From: Sva-07 sp963698435
Lineage (GTDB): Bacteria > Actinomycetota > Acidimicrobiia > Acidimicrobiales > Ilumatobacteraceae
Assembly (NCBI GenBank): GCA_963698435.1
Contig: CAVOQV010000018.1
Span: forward strand, 248,001 to 312,000
Direction: 5' to 3'
DNA: 64,000 bases
The notes beneath the pieces are model-generated. The model had not been told where the DNA came from. It worked only from the letters and a program-made list of their open reading frames with translations, and did no database searches. Shown here one piece after another: positions 34,165 through 42,027 of this stretch (positions within the stretch are counted from its first letter, which is position 1; each line of letters begins with the position of its first letter). The position numbers and the translations under genes were made by a program.

Positions 34165-34866
34165 TCAGTCGGCGAGGAGGCGCTGACCGAGATCGATCTT
34201 CGGGTACGGAAGACCGACTCGTACGTTCATGTCGATCACGAACGCCGCCCAGCCGGCGATCACGCGATGCTGCAGGATCGTGGTGACGTCGTCGAGTTCG
34301 AGCGGCGCTCGTGACGGCGAGTTGGCGAGGTTCGCGACCGCGTGACTGTCGTCGTGGAGCGCTCGGGCATGGGCGGTCAGCGCGGCTCGGTCTCCCTCCG
34401 AGAGGGGTTGGTCATGGCCGAACTCGGTGCGCCAGCGTGACTCGAGGAGGAACCCGATCAGGTCACAGCCTTGATCCATCATCGTGCGGATACCGGCTCC
34501 GAGTGCACCGTCGTCGAAGCGCCACCGGGCGACCAGCTCGAACGAGCGCCGATTTCGGATCATCGCATGGACCAGGTCGCGGCAGAGTCGGCCGACATCG
34601 TCGAGGTTCTCCCAGTCGATGTTCGGATCGAGGAGGATGTCGTACAGCGACCGGTTCAGTTCCGAAACGACCATCTCGGCCGCGAGCGCCGACAGTTCGT
34701 CCATGTTGCGGACGTGACGATAGACCGCCGACTGGGTGACACCCATGCGCTCGGCCACAGCCACCGATGTCAGTGCCTGCGGCCCGCCTTGGCGCAACAG
34801 GTCGGCGGCGTGGGTGGTTGCCTGTTCGCGTCGGGTCGGCGCCGGCCACCGCTCAGGACGGCTCAC
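34165..34866 (-). CDS. TetR family regulator, second of a tandem pair
   Basis: 233 residues. HTH: 'ALTSVAVAERMGVTQSAVYRHVRNMDEL'. Its C-terminal part ends 'VIAGWAAFVIDMNVRVGLPYPKIDLGQ'. It is clearly a paralogue of the upstream TetR. GTG at 34866 overlaps the upstream gene's TGA as GTGA, so the two are translationally coupled. Target unknown; the pair could form a heterodimer. Confidence 0.85.
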   Translation of the reverse strand: MSRPERWPAPTRREQATTHAADLLRQGGPQALTSVAVAERMGVTQSAVYRHVRNMDELSALAAEMVVSELNRSLYDILLDPNIDWENLDDVGRLCRDLVHAMIRNRRSFELVARWRFDDGALGAGIRTMMDQGCDLIGFLLESRWRTEFGHDQPLSEGDRAALTAHARALHDDSHAVANLANSPSRAPLELDDVTTILQHRVIAGWAAFVIDMNVRVGLPYPKIDLGQRLLAD

Positions 34867-35543
34867 GCGAGCGCGTGCTCCGGTGACGACAGCGTGCGGT
34901 GACCCAGCTCCGGGACGGGCACCTCCAGGCGGGTGTTCATGTCGAGGACGTACGCACACCAGCCGGCGAACATCCGTAGGCCGAGCGTGCGGACGGCGAG
35001 TTCCCGCTGAGTCGGCCGGACACCGAGGATCGCGCGCGTCACCGCGATCACGTCATCGATCACGAGGGCGGCATGGGCGAGTTGTACAGCGGTCGTCGTC
35101 TCGTCGAAGACCGTCTCGGTGTCGAAGTCTGCCCGCCACGCCTGCTCGAGTTCGCTCGCGATGAGGTTGGTGCCGACGACGAGCATCGCCCTGATCCCTT
35201 CGCCGAGCGGTCCGTCGTCGTAGCGCCAATGGTCGATGGCGACCAGGGCCCGCGGGTGCGCCTCCATCAACCCGACGATGCGGTTGGCGAAGCCCGCGAT
35301 CTGCGTCCCGTCGCCCCAGGTCGTGTCAGGTGAGGCGACTGCCTCCATCATCACCGCCGACAGCTCGCCCACGATGCCGTGCGTGGCCAGGGTGATCAGC
35401 TCATCCATGTCGCGGATGTGGCGGTAGATGGCAGACTGCGTCACTCCGAGGCGTCTGGCGACGTTGACCGAGGTGAGCGCCTCGGGGCCGGACTCGCAGA
35501 GCAGCTCCATCGCTGCGGCGATCACCTCATCACGCCTGCTCAC
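34863..35543 (-). CDS. TetR family regulator, first of a tandem pair
   Basis: 226 residues. HTH: 'ALTSVNVARRLGVTQSAIYRHIRDMDEL', nearly the same recognition helix as its downstream neighbour (VTQSAxYRH). C-terminal 'MFAGWCAYVLDMNTRLEVPVPELG' also aligns with the neighbour. GTG 35543. A 6-8-6 palindrome 17 bases upstream is a likely autoregulatory site. Divergent from the ilvBNC leader region, though ilv control there looks like attenuation. Confidence 0.87.
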   Translation of the reverse strand: MSRRDEVIAAAMELLCESGPEALTSVNVARRLGVTQSAIYRHIRDMDELITLATHGIVGELSAVMMEAVASPDTTWGDGTQIAGFANRIVGLMEAHPRALVAIDHWRYDDGPLGEGIRAMLVVGTNLIASELEQAWRADFDTETVFDETTTAVQLAHAALVIDDVIAVTRAILGVRPTQRELAVRTLGLRMFAGWCAYVLDMNTRLEVPVPELGHRTLSSPEHALA

Positions 35544-35559
35544 GAATCGAACCGTACTG

Positions 35560-35579
35560 CGGAGTTGTGTCGCACTCCG
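35560..35579. promoter_or_regulatory. Palindrome upstream of the tandem tetR genes
   Basis: CGGAGT-8 bases-ACTCCG, 17 bases upstream of the first TetR GTG. Symmetry and place fit a TetR operator. It also lies upstream of the ilv leader peptide promoter region. Confidence 0.5.
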
Positions 35580-35639
35580 TGACGCTGCGTCCGAGGTCCG
35601 GATTCACGACTTGCCAACAACGCGCCGATGAGGACTATG

Positions 35640-35702
35640 ATGATCTGCGTGTCTACGACCACCCCCGCATTCCCGAGCCTGCTCGTAGTACTCATCCAGT
35701 AG
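35640..35702 (+). CDS. ilvBNC leader peptide (Leu/Val/Ile-rich attenuator peptide)
   Basis: A 20-codon frame MICVSTTTPAFPSLLVVLIQ ending in TAG, with CTG CTC GTA GTA CTC ATC in a row: Leu Leu Val Val Leu Ile, exactly the end products of the pathway. ATG 35640 has GAGGA five bases upstream (a second ATG at 35637 is in frame). A good -10 (TATGAT, 35636-35641) would instead start RNA near GTG 35649, giving a leaderless 17-codon version. It precedes an intrinsic terminator and ilvB, so control is by ribosome-mediated attenuation. Confidence 0.85.
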   Translation: MICVSTTTPAFPSLLVVLIQ

Positions 35703-35729
35703 CACGCCCGGCCTTCCGCTGCGCGTGCT
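35701..35729 (+). promoter_or_regulatory. Leader hairpin before the attenuator
   Basis: AGCACGC (35701-35707) pairs with GCGTGCT (35723-35729). It begins at the leader peptide stop codon and ends just before the terminator stem. It is the probable alternative or pause structure of the attenuator; the exact antiterminator pairing is not resolved here. Confidence 0.55.
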
Positions 35730-35730
35730 C

Positions 35731-35762
35731 CGACCTCCCAGACGGGAGGTCGTTTGCTTTTC
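35731..35762 (+). terminator. Intrinsic terminator (ilvB attenuator)
   Basis: CGACCTCCC (35731-35739), loop AGAC, GGGAGGTCG (35744-35752), then TTTGCTTTT. A perfect 9-bp stem with a T-rich tail, 75 bases upstream of ilvB and 29 bases after the leader peptide stop. Classic transcription attenuator layout. Confidence 0.9.
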
Positions 35763-35836
35763 GGCACCGTCCGCGCGTCGGCCCCGACTCCCACCCCAAC
35801 GACTCCACTTCGAACACTCCACACAAAGGCACTGAC

Positions 35837-37594
35837 ATGACCGAACGACTCACCGGCGCCGAGGCGCTGATCCGAGCACTCGAGCACGAGAACGTCGAAC
35901 TGATCTTCGGCTACCCGGGCGGCTGCATCCTGCCCGCCTACGACCCGCTGATGGACAGCCCGATTCGGCACGTCCTCGTGCGACACGAGCAGGGCGCCGG
36001 CCACATGGCCGAGGGCTACGCGCACGTGTCCGGCAAGCCCGGCGTCGCCATGGTGACCTCGGGCCCCGCGGCGACCAACCTGGTGACGCCCTTGATGGAT
36101 GCGTACATGGATTCCGTGCCGATGGTCGCGATCACGGGTCAGGTGCCGACCGCAGCGATCGGCTCCGATGCGTTCCAGGAGTGCGACACGGTCGGCATCA
36201 CCCGGTCGTGCACGAAGCACAACGAGCTCGTCCTGAGCGCTCAGGACATCCCGATGGCGGTCCGCCAGGCATTCCACATCGCGACGACCGGTCGACCCGG
36301 CCCCACGCTGATCGACGTCCCCAAGGACTGCCTGCAGGACGAGATGGACTGGTACTGGCCGACCGACGAGGAGGTGCTCGACTCGCTGCCGGGCTACCGC
36401 CCGAACGTCAAGGGGCACCCACGAATGATCAAGGAGGCTGCCCGACTGATCATGGCCTCGGAACGTCCGATCATCTACGCCGGCGGCGGCATCCTCAAGG
36501 CCCGGGCCGCTGAGCCGTTGCGCGAGTTGGCCGAGCTGATCGACAGCTACGTCGTCACCACGTTGATGGCCCGCGGCGCGTTCCCTGACGACCACCCGCT
36601 GTGTCTCGGGATGCCCGGCATGCACGGCAACGCCACCGCGGTCACGGCGATGCAGCAGAGCGACCTGCTGATCACCCTCGGAGCCCGTTTCGACGACCGG
36701 ATCACCGGCAAGGTCGACGCGTTCGCGCAGCAGGCAAAGGTGATCCACGTCGACATCGACCCGGCCGAGCAGGGCAAGGTGCGCCGCCCCGAGGTTCCGA
36801 TCGTCGGCGACGCCAAGTACGTGATCGAGGAGATCATCGCCGAGATCAGGTCGATGATGGCGTCAGGTGTCGCCCAGGCCGACACGTCGGCGTGGAAGAG
36901 CAGGGTGTCGGGCTGGCGCGAGCAGTTCCCGATGACCTACGAACAGTCCGAACCCGGCGCCGCACTGAAACCGCAGTACTGCATCGAGGAGTTGAACCGC
37001 CTCGCTGCGCCGCACACGATCGTCTCGTCGGGCGTCGGCCAGCACCAGATGTACACGTCGCAGTTCTTCGAGTTCAACGAGCCCTACACCTGGGTCAACT
37101 CGGGCGGACTCGGCACGATGGGCTTCTCGATTCCCGCCGCCATCGGTGCCAAGGCCGCCAAGCCCGAGTGCGACGTCTGGGCCGTCGACGGTGACGGGTG
37201 CTTCCAGATGACTGCGCAGGAGCTGGTGACCGCCACGGTCGAAGGACTGCCGATCAAGGTGGCGTTGCTCAACAACAGCTACCTCGGCATGGTGCGCCAG
37301 TGGCAGGAGATGTTCTACGACGAGCGGTATTCCGAGGTGTTCCTCAATTCGACGGTGCCGGACTTCGTCAAGTGGGCTGAATCGATGGGATGCGTCGGCA
37401 TTCTCGTCGAGTCGCCGGAAGAGGTCGGCCCTGCCATCGAGAAGGCGAACTCCATCACCGACCGCAGCGTCGTCATCGAGTTCCGCACGGATGCCTCCGA
37501 GAAGGTCTTCCCGATGGTTCCGGCCGGCCACAGCAACGACGACCTGATCCTCCATCCGACCCAGCAGGACCGAGCGGAAGGCCTTCGCTCATGA
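35837..37594 (+). CDS. ilvB: Acetolactate synthase, large subunit
   Basis: 585 residues. Thiamin-diphosphate enzyme: catalytic Glu in 'VRHEQGAGHMAEGYA', quinone-type FAD domain in the middle, and the TPP motif 'VDGDGCFQMTAQEL...LNNSYLGM'. It makes acetolactate or acetohydroxybutyrate, the first common step to Val, Leu and Ile. ATG 35837. Preceded by a leader peptide and attenuator; followed by ilvN and ilvC in one operon. Confidence 0.96.
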   Translation: MTERLTGAEALIRALEHENVELIFGYPGGCILPAYDPLMDSPIRHVLVRHEQGAGHMAEGYAHVSGKPGVAMVTSGPAATNLVTPLMDAYMDSVPMVAITGQVPTAAIGSDAFQECDTVGITRSCTKHNELVLSAQDIPMAVRQAFHIATTGRPGPTLIDVPKDCLQDEMDWYWPTDEEVLDSLPGYRPNVKGHPRMIKEAARLIMASERPIIYAGGGILKARAAEPLRELAELIDSYVVTTLMARGAFPDDHPLCLGMPGMHGNATAVTAMQQSDLLITLGARFDDRITGKVDAFAQQAKVIHVDIDPAEQGKVRRPEVPIVGDAKYVIEEIIAEIRSMMASGVAQADTSAWKSRVSGWREQFPMTYEQSEPGAALKPQYCIEELNRLAAPHTIVSSGVGQHQMYTSQFFEFNEPYTWVNSGGLGTMGFSIPAAIGAKAAKPECDVWAVDGDGCFQMTAQELVTATVEGLPIKVALLNNSYLGMVRQWQEMFYDERYSEVFLNSTVPDFVKWAESMGCVGILVESPEEVGPAIEKANSITDRSVVIEFRTDASEKVFPMVPAGHSNDDLILHPTQQDRAEGLRS

Positions 37595-37676
37595 CCATCG
37601 TGCCGTTCCCCGGCCACGGAGGCCGCGTCCGACCGTGCGCTCTCTTGCACTCACTCACCCGCATCTCGGAGATCTC

Positions 37677-38243
37677 ATGACCACCATCAATCAGTACGGG
37701 GGCCAGACCCTCAACCACCACATCCTGTCGGTGCTCGTCCAGAACCGGCCCGGCGTGCTCGCCCGTGTGGCCGGTCTGTTCGCCCGACGCGGCTACAACA
37801 TCTTCTCGCTCGCGGTCGCTCCGGCCGAGGACGAGGGCATGAGTCGCATCACGATCGTCGTCGACGTCGAGTCGACGCCGCTCGAACAGATCACCAAGCA
37901 ACTGTTCAAGCTGATCGACGTCGTCAAGATCTCCGAGCTCGACCCGCGGCGGTCCGTCGAACGCGAGTTGCTGATCGCGACCGTGAAGGCACCGGACGAC
38001 CAGCGAGCCAAAGTGGTCGAGCTTGTCAACATCTTCGAGGGCAAGATCATCGCCGTCGCCGAATCGGTGCTCACGGTCAGCCTCGAGGGTCACCCGGACA
38101 AGCTCGACGATTTTGAGGATTTGCTCGACGGTTATGGCATCGTTGAACTTCAGCGCACCGGACGGGTGGCGCTGCCGAAACTCGATCGCGGCGCTCGACT
38201 GCGCGCTGTGAACCCCACTCCGACAACTGGAAAGGCTGGCTGA
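37677..38243 (+). CDS. ilvN: Acetolactate synthase, small regulatory subunit
   Basis: 188 residues. An N-terminal ACT domain ('HHILSVLVQNRPGVLARVAGLFARRGYNIFSL') that binds the feedback inhibitor Val, then the ALS_ss C-terminal domain ('LLIATVKAPDDQRAKVVELVNIFEGKIIAV'). ATG 37677 has GGAG upstream; the longer frame from 37635 is less likely. 82 bases after ilvB, and ilvC starts right after its stop. Confidence 0.95.
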   Translation: MTTINQYGGQTLNHHILSVLVQNRPGVLARVAGLFARRGYNIFSLAVAPAEDEGMSRITIVVDVESTPLEQITKQLFKLIDVVKISELDPRRSVERELLIATVKAPDDQRAKVVELVNIFEGKIIAVAESVLTVSLEGHPDKLDDFEDLLDGYGIVELQRTGRVALPKLDRGARLRAVNPTPTTGKAG

Positions 38244-38244
38244 G

Positions 38245-39273
38245 ATGGCCGTCACCGTGTACTACGCCGAGGATGCAGACCCCTCGATCATCCGAGGCAA
38301 GAAGGTTGCCGTCATCGGCTACGGCTCGCAGGGCCACGCGCATGCACTGAACCTCAAGGAGTCCGGTGTCGACGTCGTCGTCGGCCTGCGTCCCGACTCG
38401 TCCTCGGCCGCCAAGGCCGAGTCGGCCGGCTTGACCGTCATGACGATCTCCGAAGCCGCCGAGTGGGCTGACGTGATCATGCTGCTGACCCCCGACACCG
38501 ATCAGAAGGCGATCTACGACGAGCACATCGCCAAGCACATGACCGACGGGAAGGCGCTCGCCTTCGCCCACGGTTTCAACATTCGCTTCGACCGCATCCA
38601 ACCGCCCGCTGGCTGCGACGTGATCATGATCGCCCCGAAGGGCCCCGGCCACCTCGTCCGTCGCACCTACACCGAGGGGGGCGGCGTTCCCGCCCTCATC
38701 GCAGTCGCCCAGGATTCGAGCGGTCAGGCGCGGGACATCGCGATGTCGTACGCCGATGCGATCGGTGGCACGCGCGCCGGCGTGATCGAGACGACGTTCG
38801 CCGAGGAGACCGAAACCGACCTGTTCGGTGAGCAGGCGGTGCTGTGCGGCGGCGTGACGGCGCTCGTCCGCGCCGGATTCGAGACCCTGACCGAGGCCGG
38901 GTACGCCCCGGAGATGGCCTACTTCGAGTGCCTGCACGAAGTGAAGCTCATCGTCGATCTCATGTACGAAGAGGGCATCGCCGGCATGCGGTACTCGATC
39001 TCCGACACCGCCGAGTACGGCGACCTCACTCGCGGCCCGCGCGTCGTGACCGACGCCACCAAGGCAGAGATGAAGAAGATCCTCGAGGAGATCCAGAGCG
39101 GCCAGTTCGCGGCCGAGTGGATCGCCGAGTCCGAAGCCGGCCGACCCAACTACAAGCGGATGCAGGACGAGGGCAAGGCGCACCCGATCGAGGAGATCGG
39201 TGGCGAACTGCGCGGCATGATGCCATTCATCAGCGCCGGCAAGCAGAAGGTCTCCGACATCTCCGGCGGCTGA
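38245..39273 (+). CDS. ilvC: Ketol-acid reductoisomerase
   Basis: 342 residues, class I length. NADPH loop 'GYGSQGHAHALNLKESGVDVVVG', then the metal-binding acidic residues in 'FAEETETDLFGEQAVLCGGV' and 'YFECLHEVKLIVDL'. It isomerises and reduces acetolactate in the second step of Val/Ile/Leu synthesis. ATG 38245. Last gene of the ilvBNC operon; a repeat pair follows. Confidence 0.97.
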   Translation: MAVTVYYAEDADPSIIRGKKVAVIGYGSQGHAHALNLKESGVDVVVGLRPDSSSAAKAESAGLTVMTISEAAEWADVIMLLTPDTDQKAIYDEHIAKHMTDGKALAFAHGFNIRFDRIQPPAGCDVIMIAPKGPGHLVRRTYTEGGGVPALIAVAQDSSGQARDIAMSYADAIGGTRAGVIETTFAEETETDLFGEQAVLCGGVTALVRAGFETLTEAGYAPEMAYFECLHEVKLIVDLMYEEGIAGMRYSISDTAEYGDLTRGPRVVTDATKAEMKKILEEIQSGQFAAEWIAESEAGRPNYKRMQDEGKAHPIEEIGGELRGMMPFISAGKQKVSDISGG

Positions 39274-39308
39274 CCCGGGCCCGCAGTCACACCCACCACC
39301 CAACCGCT

Positions 39309-39411
39309 GCGATGAGCGAACGGACCGCATACGCGCTTTTCGCTCATCGCGGGGTGGGGGTGGATCGCTGCGATGAGCGAACGGACCGCATACGCGCTTT
39401 TCGCTCATCGC
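39309..39411. repeat. Paired 42-nt palindromes (pair 2, copies C and D, inverted orientation)
   Basis: Copies at 39309-39350 and 39370-39411. Arms GCGATGAGCGAA/TTCGCTCATCGC as in pair 1; loop CGGACCGCATACGCGCTT is the reverse-complement form of the loops at 10.2 and 40.1 kb, so this pair points the other way. Spacing is again 19 bases (39351-39369). It lies between ilvC and the YhhN gene. Confidence 0.9.
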
Positions 39412-39433
39412 TCGCGTGGGTGGAGGCGGGCTG

Positions 39434-40072
39434 GTGACCGACGCGGCCTGGACGTTCACCGCGGTCTTCGTCCTGGCGGCTGCGGCGAACTGGTGGAGCC
39501 GGCTGGACGAGAGACGCCGCCGGACGGAGCTCTGGAGCAAACCGCTCGCGCTGGTGGCACTCATCGCGGTGGCGTTGACGCTGGACCCGGCGGACCAACT
39601 CGTGCGGGCGTGGTTCGTCGTCGCGCTGATGTGCTCGCTCGCGGGCGACGTGTTGCTGCTCTACGGCGACAGGTACTTCGTGCCCGGGTTGGTGGCCTTC
39701 CTGCTCGCGCATCTCGCGTACACGTTCGGCTTTCTCGCGTTCGACGACTGGTCGTCGGCGGGGTTCCTGATCGGAGCGGCGATGATGGCGGTCCTGGCGG
39801 CCACCGTCGGGGTGCGCATCGTGCTCGCCGCTCGCCGAAAGGAGCGGGTCCTCGGTCCGGCGGTCACCAGTTATCTCGTCGCGATCTCGGTGATGTTCTG
39901 TGTCGCGATGGCGACGGGCAACACCTGGGCGATCATCGGGGCGGCGCTGTTCGTCGCGTCGGACTCCGTGCTCGGCTGGCGTCAGTTCGTCGCCGATGCC
40001 CGGTGGATGCCGGTCACGGTGATGATCACCTATCACCTCGGTCAAGCCGGCCTCGTTGCCAGCCTCCTGTAG
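39434..40072 (+). CDS. YhhN family membrane protein (lysoplasmalogenase-like)
   Basis: 212 residues with about eight hydrophobic helices. Family residues: the Asp in 'SLAGDVLLLYGDRYFVPGLVAFLLAHLAYTFGF' and in 'FVASDSVLGWRQF'. Eukaryotic TMEM86 homologues hydrolyse lysoplasmalogen; the bacterial substrate is uncertain. GTG 39434 is chosen because GGAGG lies seven bases upstream. The gene is bracketed by repeat pairs in opposite orientation, ending 22 bases and 13 bases away. Confidence 0.85.
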   Translation: MTDAAWTFTAVFVLAAAANWWSRLDERRRRTELWSKPLALVALIAVALTLDPADQLVRAWFVVALMCSLAGDVLLLYGDRYFVPGLVAFLLAHLAYTFGFLAFDDWSSAGFLIGAAMMAVLAATVGVRIVLAARRKERVLGPAVTSYLVAISVMFCVAMATGNTWAIIGAALFVASDSVLGWRQFVADARWMPVTVMITYHLGQAGLVASLL

Positions 40073-40085
40073 TCCCACCACTGCT

Positions 40086-40188
40086 GCGATGAGCGAAAGG
40101 CGCGTCTGTGGTGCCTTCGCTCATCACTCACGGGGATGGGCGGGTTGCGATGAGCGAAAGGCGCGTATGCGGTGCCTTCGCTCATCGC
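40086..40188. repeat. Paired 42-nt palindromes (pair 3, copies E and F)
   Basis: Copies at 40086-40127 (right arm TTCGCTCATCAC, one change) and 40147-40188 (perfect). Loops AGGCGCGTCTGTGGTGCC and AGGCGCGTATGCGGTGCC, same orientation as pair 1. Spacer 19 bases once more. It lies between YhhN and metY. Confidence 0.9.
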
Positions 40189-40239
40189 TGGTCGGGCGGG
40201 GGGCCGGGCTGGCCGGGGGCGCCGGGGTGGACGGTGGAA

Positions 40240-40260
40240 ACCCGACTTGTGAGGTCGGGT
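40240..40260 (+). promoter_or_regulatory. Inverted repeat upstream of metY
   Basis: ACCCGAC (40240-40246) and GTCGGGT (40254-40260), spacer 7, 25 bases before the ATG. Could be an operator or an RNA hairpin; GGAGGG follows. No riboswitch consensus recognised. Confidence 0.4.
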
Positions 40261-40284
40261 ATTGGAGGGTAGCGTGCGGCGCCT

Positions 40285-41595
40285 ATGAGTGACTCCTGGG
40301 GTTTCGAGACCAAGCAAGTTCATGTCGGCGGCGAGCCCGATCCGACCACCGGCGCCCGGGCGGTGCCGATCTATCAGACCACCTCGTACCAGTTCCGCGA
40401 CACCGATCACGCGGCCAACCTGTTCGGTCTGGCGGAGATCGGCAACATCTACACCCGCATCATGAATCCGACGCAGGCGGCGCTGGAAGCACGCGTCAAC
40501 GCCCTCGAAGGCGGCTGCACCACTGCCGTCGGCCTGCCGGGCACGCTCGCCGTCGCGTCTGGCCAGGCCGCGGAAACGCTTGCCTTCATGACGCTGTGCG
40601 AGTCCGGCGACCACGTCGTGGCATCGCCGTCGCTGTACGGCGGCACCTACAACCTGCTGCACTACACGCTGCCGAAGTTCGGCGTCGAGGTCACCTTCGT
40701 CGACGATCCCGACGATCTCTCGCAGTGGGAAGCAGCCATCAAGCCGAACACGAAGGTCTTGTACGGCGAGGTCATCCCGAACCCGAAGAACGACGTGCTC
40801 GACATCGAGGGCATCGCCGGGGTGGCCCACGCGAACGGCATCCCGCTCATGGTCGACAACACCGTGCCGACGCCGTACCTGATCCGGCCGCTCGAATGGG
40901 GCGCCGACATCGTGATCCACAGCCTCACCAAGTTCATGGGCGGTCACGGCACGTCGGTCGCCGGTGCCATCGTCGATGGCGGCACGTTCGACTACGCCGC
41001 GTCCGGTCGCTTCCCGAACTTCACCGAGCCCGACCCGAGCTACCACGGCCTCGCCTACTTCCCTGCGCTGGGCCACGGGGCCTTCATCCTCAAGGCGCGC
41101 GTCCAGATGCTGCGCGACATGGGGCTGGCGATCTCGCCGTTCAACGCGTTCCTCATCCTGCAGGGCCTCGAGACGCTGAGCCTGCGGATGGAGCGGCACT
41201 TCGCGAACGCCCAGAAGGTCGCCGAGTACCTCGACGGACACGACCAGGTCGAGTCGGTCAACTACGCGGGTCTGCCGTCGAGCCCGTGGCACGAGCGGGC
41301 CACCCGGCTCGGTGGCGGCCGCGGCTACGGCTCGGTGCTGGCGTTCGAGATCGCGGGCGGCCTCGAGGCCGGCAAGAAGTTCGTCGAGGGCGCCGAGCTG
41401 CACAGCCACGTCGCCAACATCGGCGACGTGCGCAGCCTGGTGATCCACCCGGCGAGCACCACGCACAGCCAGCTGACGCCCGAGGAGCAGTTGGCCTCGT
41501 CGGTCGGCCCGGGCCTGATCCGCCTCAGCGTCGGCATCGAGTCGATCGACGACATCATCGCCGACCTCGACCACGCCTTCGCCGCCGCCAAATGA
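40285..41595 (+). CDS. metY: O-acetylhomoserine (thiol)-lyase / sulfhydrylase
   Basis: 436 residues. Cys/Met-metabolism PLP enzyme: 'GFETKQVHVGGEPDPTTGARAVPIYQTTSY', the PLP Lys in 'VIHSLTKFMGGHGTSVAG', and the about 430-residue length with the insertion that separates MetY from the shorter cystathionine gamma-synthases. It would make homocysteine from O-acetylhomoserine and sulfide. ATG 40285. A TCTGA-core hairpin starts at its stop codon. Confidence 0.93.
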   Translation: MSDSWGFETKQVHVGGEPDPTTGARAVPIYQTTSYQFRDTDHAANLFGLAEIGNIYTRIMNPTQAALEARVNALEGGCTTAVGLPGTLAVASGQAAETLAFMTLCESGDHVVASPSLYGGTYNLLHYTLPKFGVEVTFVDDPDDLSQWEAAIKPNTKVLYGEVIPNPKNDVLDIEGIAGVAHANGIPLMVDNTVPTPYLIRPLEWGADIVIHSLTKFMGGHGTSVAGAIVDGGTFDYAASGRFPNFTEPDPSYHGLAYFPALGHGAFILKARVQMLRDMGLAISPFNAFLILQGLETLSLRMERHFANAQKVAEYLDGHDQVESVNYAGLPSSPWHERATRLGGGRGYGSVLAFEIAGGLEAGKKFVEGAELHSHVANIGDVRSLVIHPASTTHSQLTPEEQLASSVGPGLIRLSVGIESIDDIIADLDHAFAAAK

Positions 41596-41623
41596 GACAT
41601 GGGGTCTGACCCCACGTCTCATT
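41591..41623. terminator. Hairpin over the metY stop codon (TCTGA-core family, copy 3)
   Basis: AATGAGACATGGGGT, loop CTG, ACCCCACGTCTCATT: 14 of 15 pairs. The left arm contains the TGA stop. Core GGGGTCTGACCCC. No T-run after the stem except TTG. Confidence 0.75.
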
Positions 41624-41862
41624 GTTCTCGGCGGTGACCGTCGGCGAGTTCGTGCAGCTTGCTGCGGTCGATGCCGTCGGCCGGAGCGGCGGCGACCTTG
41701 CACGGCGTCACCGCCCGGAGCGTCGCCGTGCACGTCCCGCCCTCGAGGAGCGCTCGTTCACCCAGGACGGCTCCCGGCCCGACCTCGGCGATTTTCTCCC
41801 CGTCGGCCTCGACCACGAGGACGCCGTCGAGCAAGAGGAACAACGTCGAGGTCGATCGAGGC
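41619..41862 (-). pseudogene. Fragment of a cyclic-nucleotide-binding (CAP_ED) domain
   Basis: The minus-strand frame ending at 41619 reads 'LFLLLDGVLVVEADGEKIAEVGPGAVLGERALLEGGTCTATLRAVTPCKVAA', the second half of a cNMP-binding beta-roll with the GERALL phosphate-binding cassette (where Arg usually follows two residues later, 'TCTATL' stands). The first half of the domain is missing: upstream codons give unrelated residues. Probably the surviving 3' end of a lost regulator gene. Confidence 0.65.
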
Positions 41863-41933
41863 ACTGATGCCCTCGAGCATGAGGAAGTTGTCCTCCGCGA
41901 GAACGAGACGGACGAGCGCTGAAGCAGCCTAAT
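41863..41933 (-). pseudogene. Fragment of a response-regulator N-terminus
   Basis: In a different minus-strand frame, the bases just upstream of the cNMP fragment read 'LVRLVLAEDNFLMLEGISASID', which is how LuxR-type receiver domains begin (VLAEDN acidic pocket). There is a TAG directly upstream and no start codon, and the match ends at the cNMP junction. It is a fossil, apparently fused to the other by deletion. From 41934 to 42027 I see nothing. Confidence 0.5.
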
Positions 41934-42027
41934 GAGCAGTGATGTTCCCGGTGACCTTCCTCGGCAGGTTCGGAGCCTCTGCGCCACTGGCGCCAATCCG
42001 TCGACGTCGGAGCGTGAACCTGGCGGA

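Noticed and set aside
37592..37678. 29-codon ORF starting ATGA at the ilvB stop
   Set aside because: Overlaps the ilvN start, has no family and no ribosome site of its own; ilvN has its own GGAG.
40240..40260. SAM-type riboswitch before metY
   Set aside because: Only one short hairpin; the multi-helix cores of known SAM riboswitches are not visible in the 96 bases after the repeat pair.
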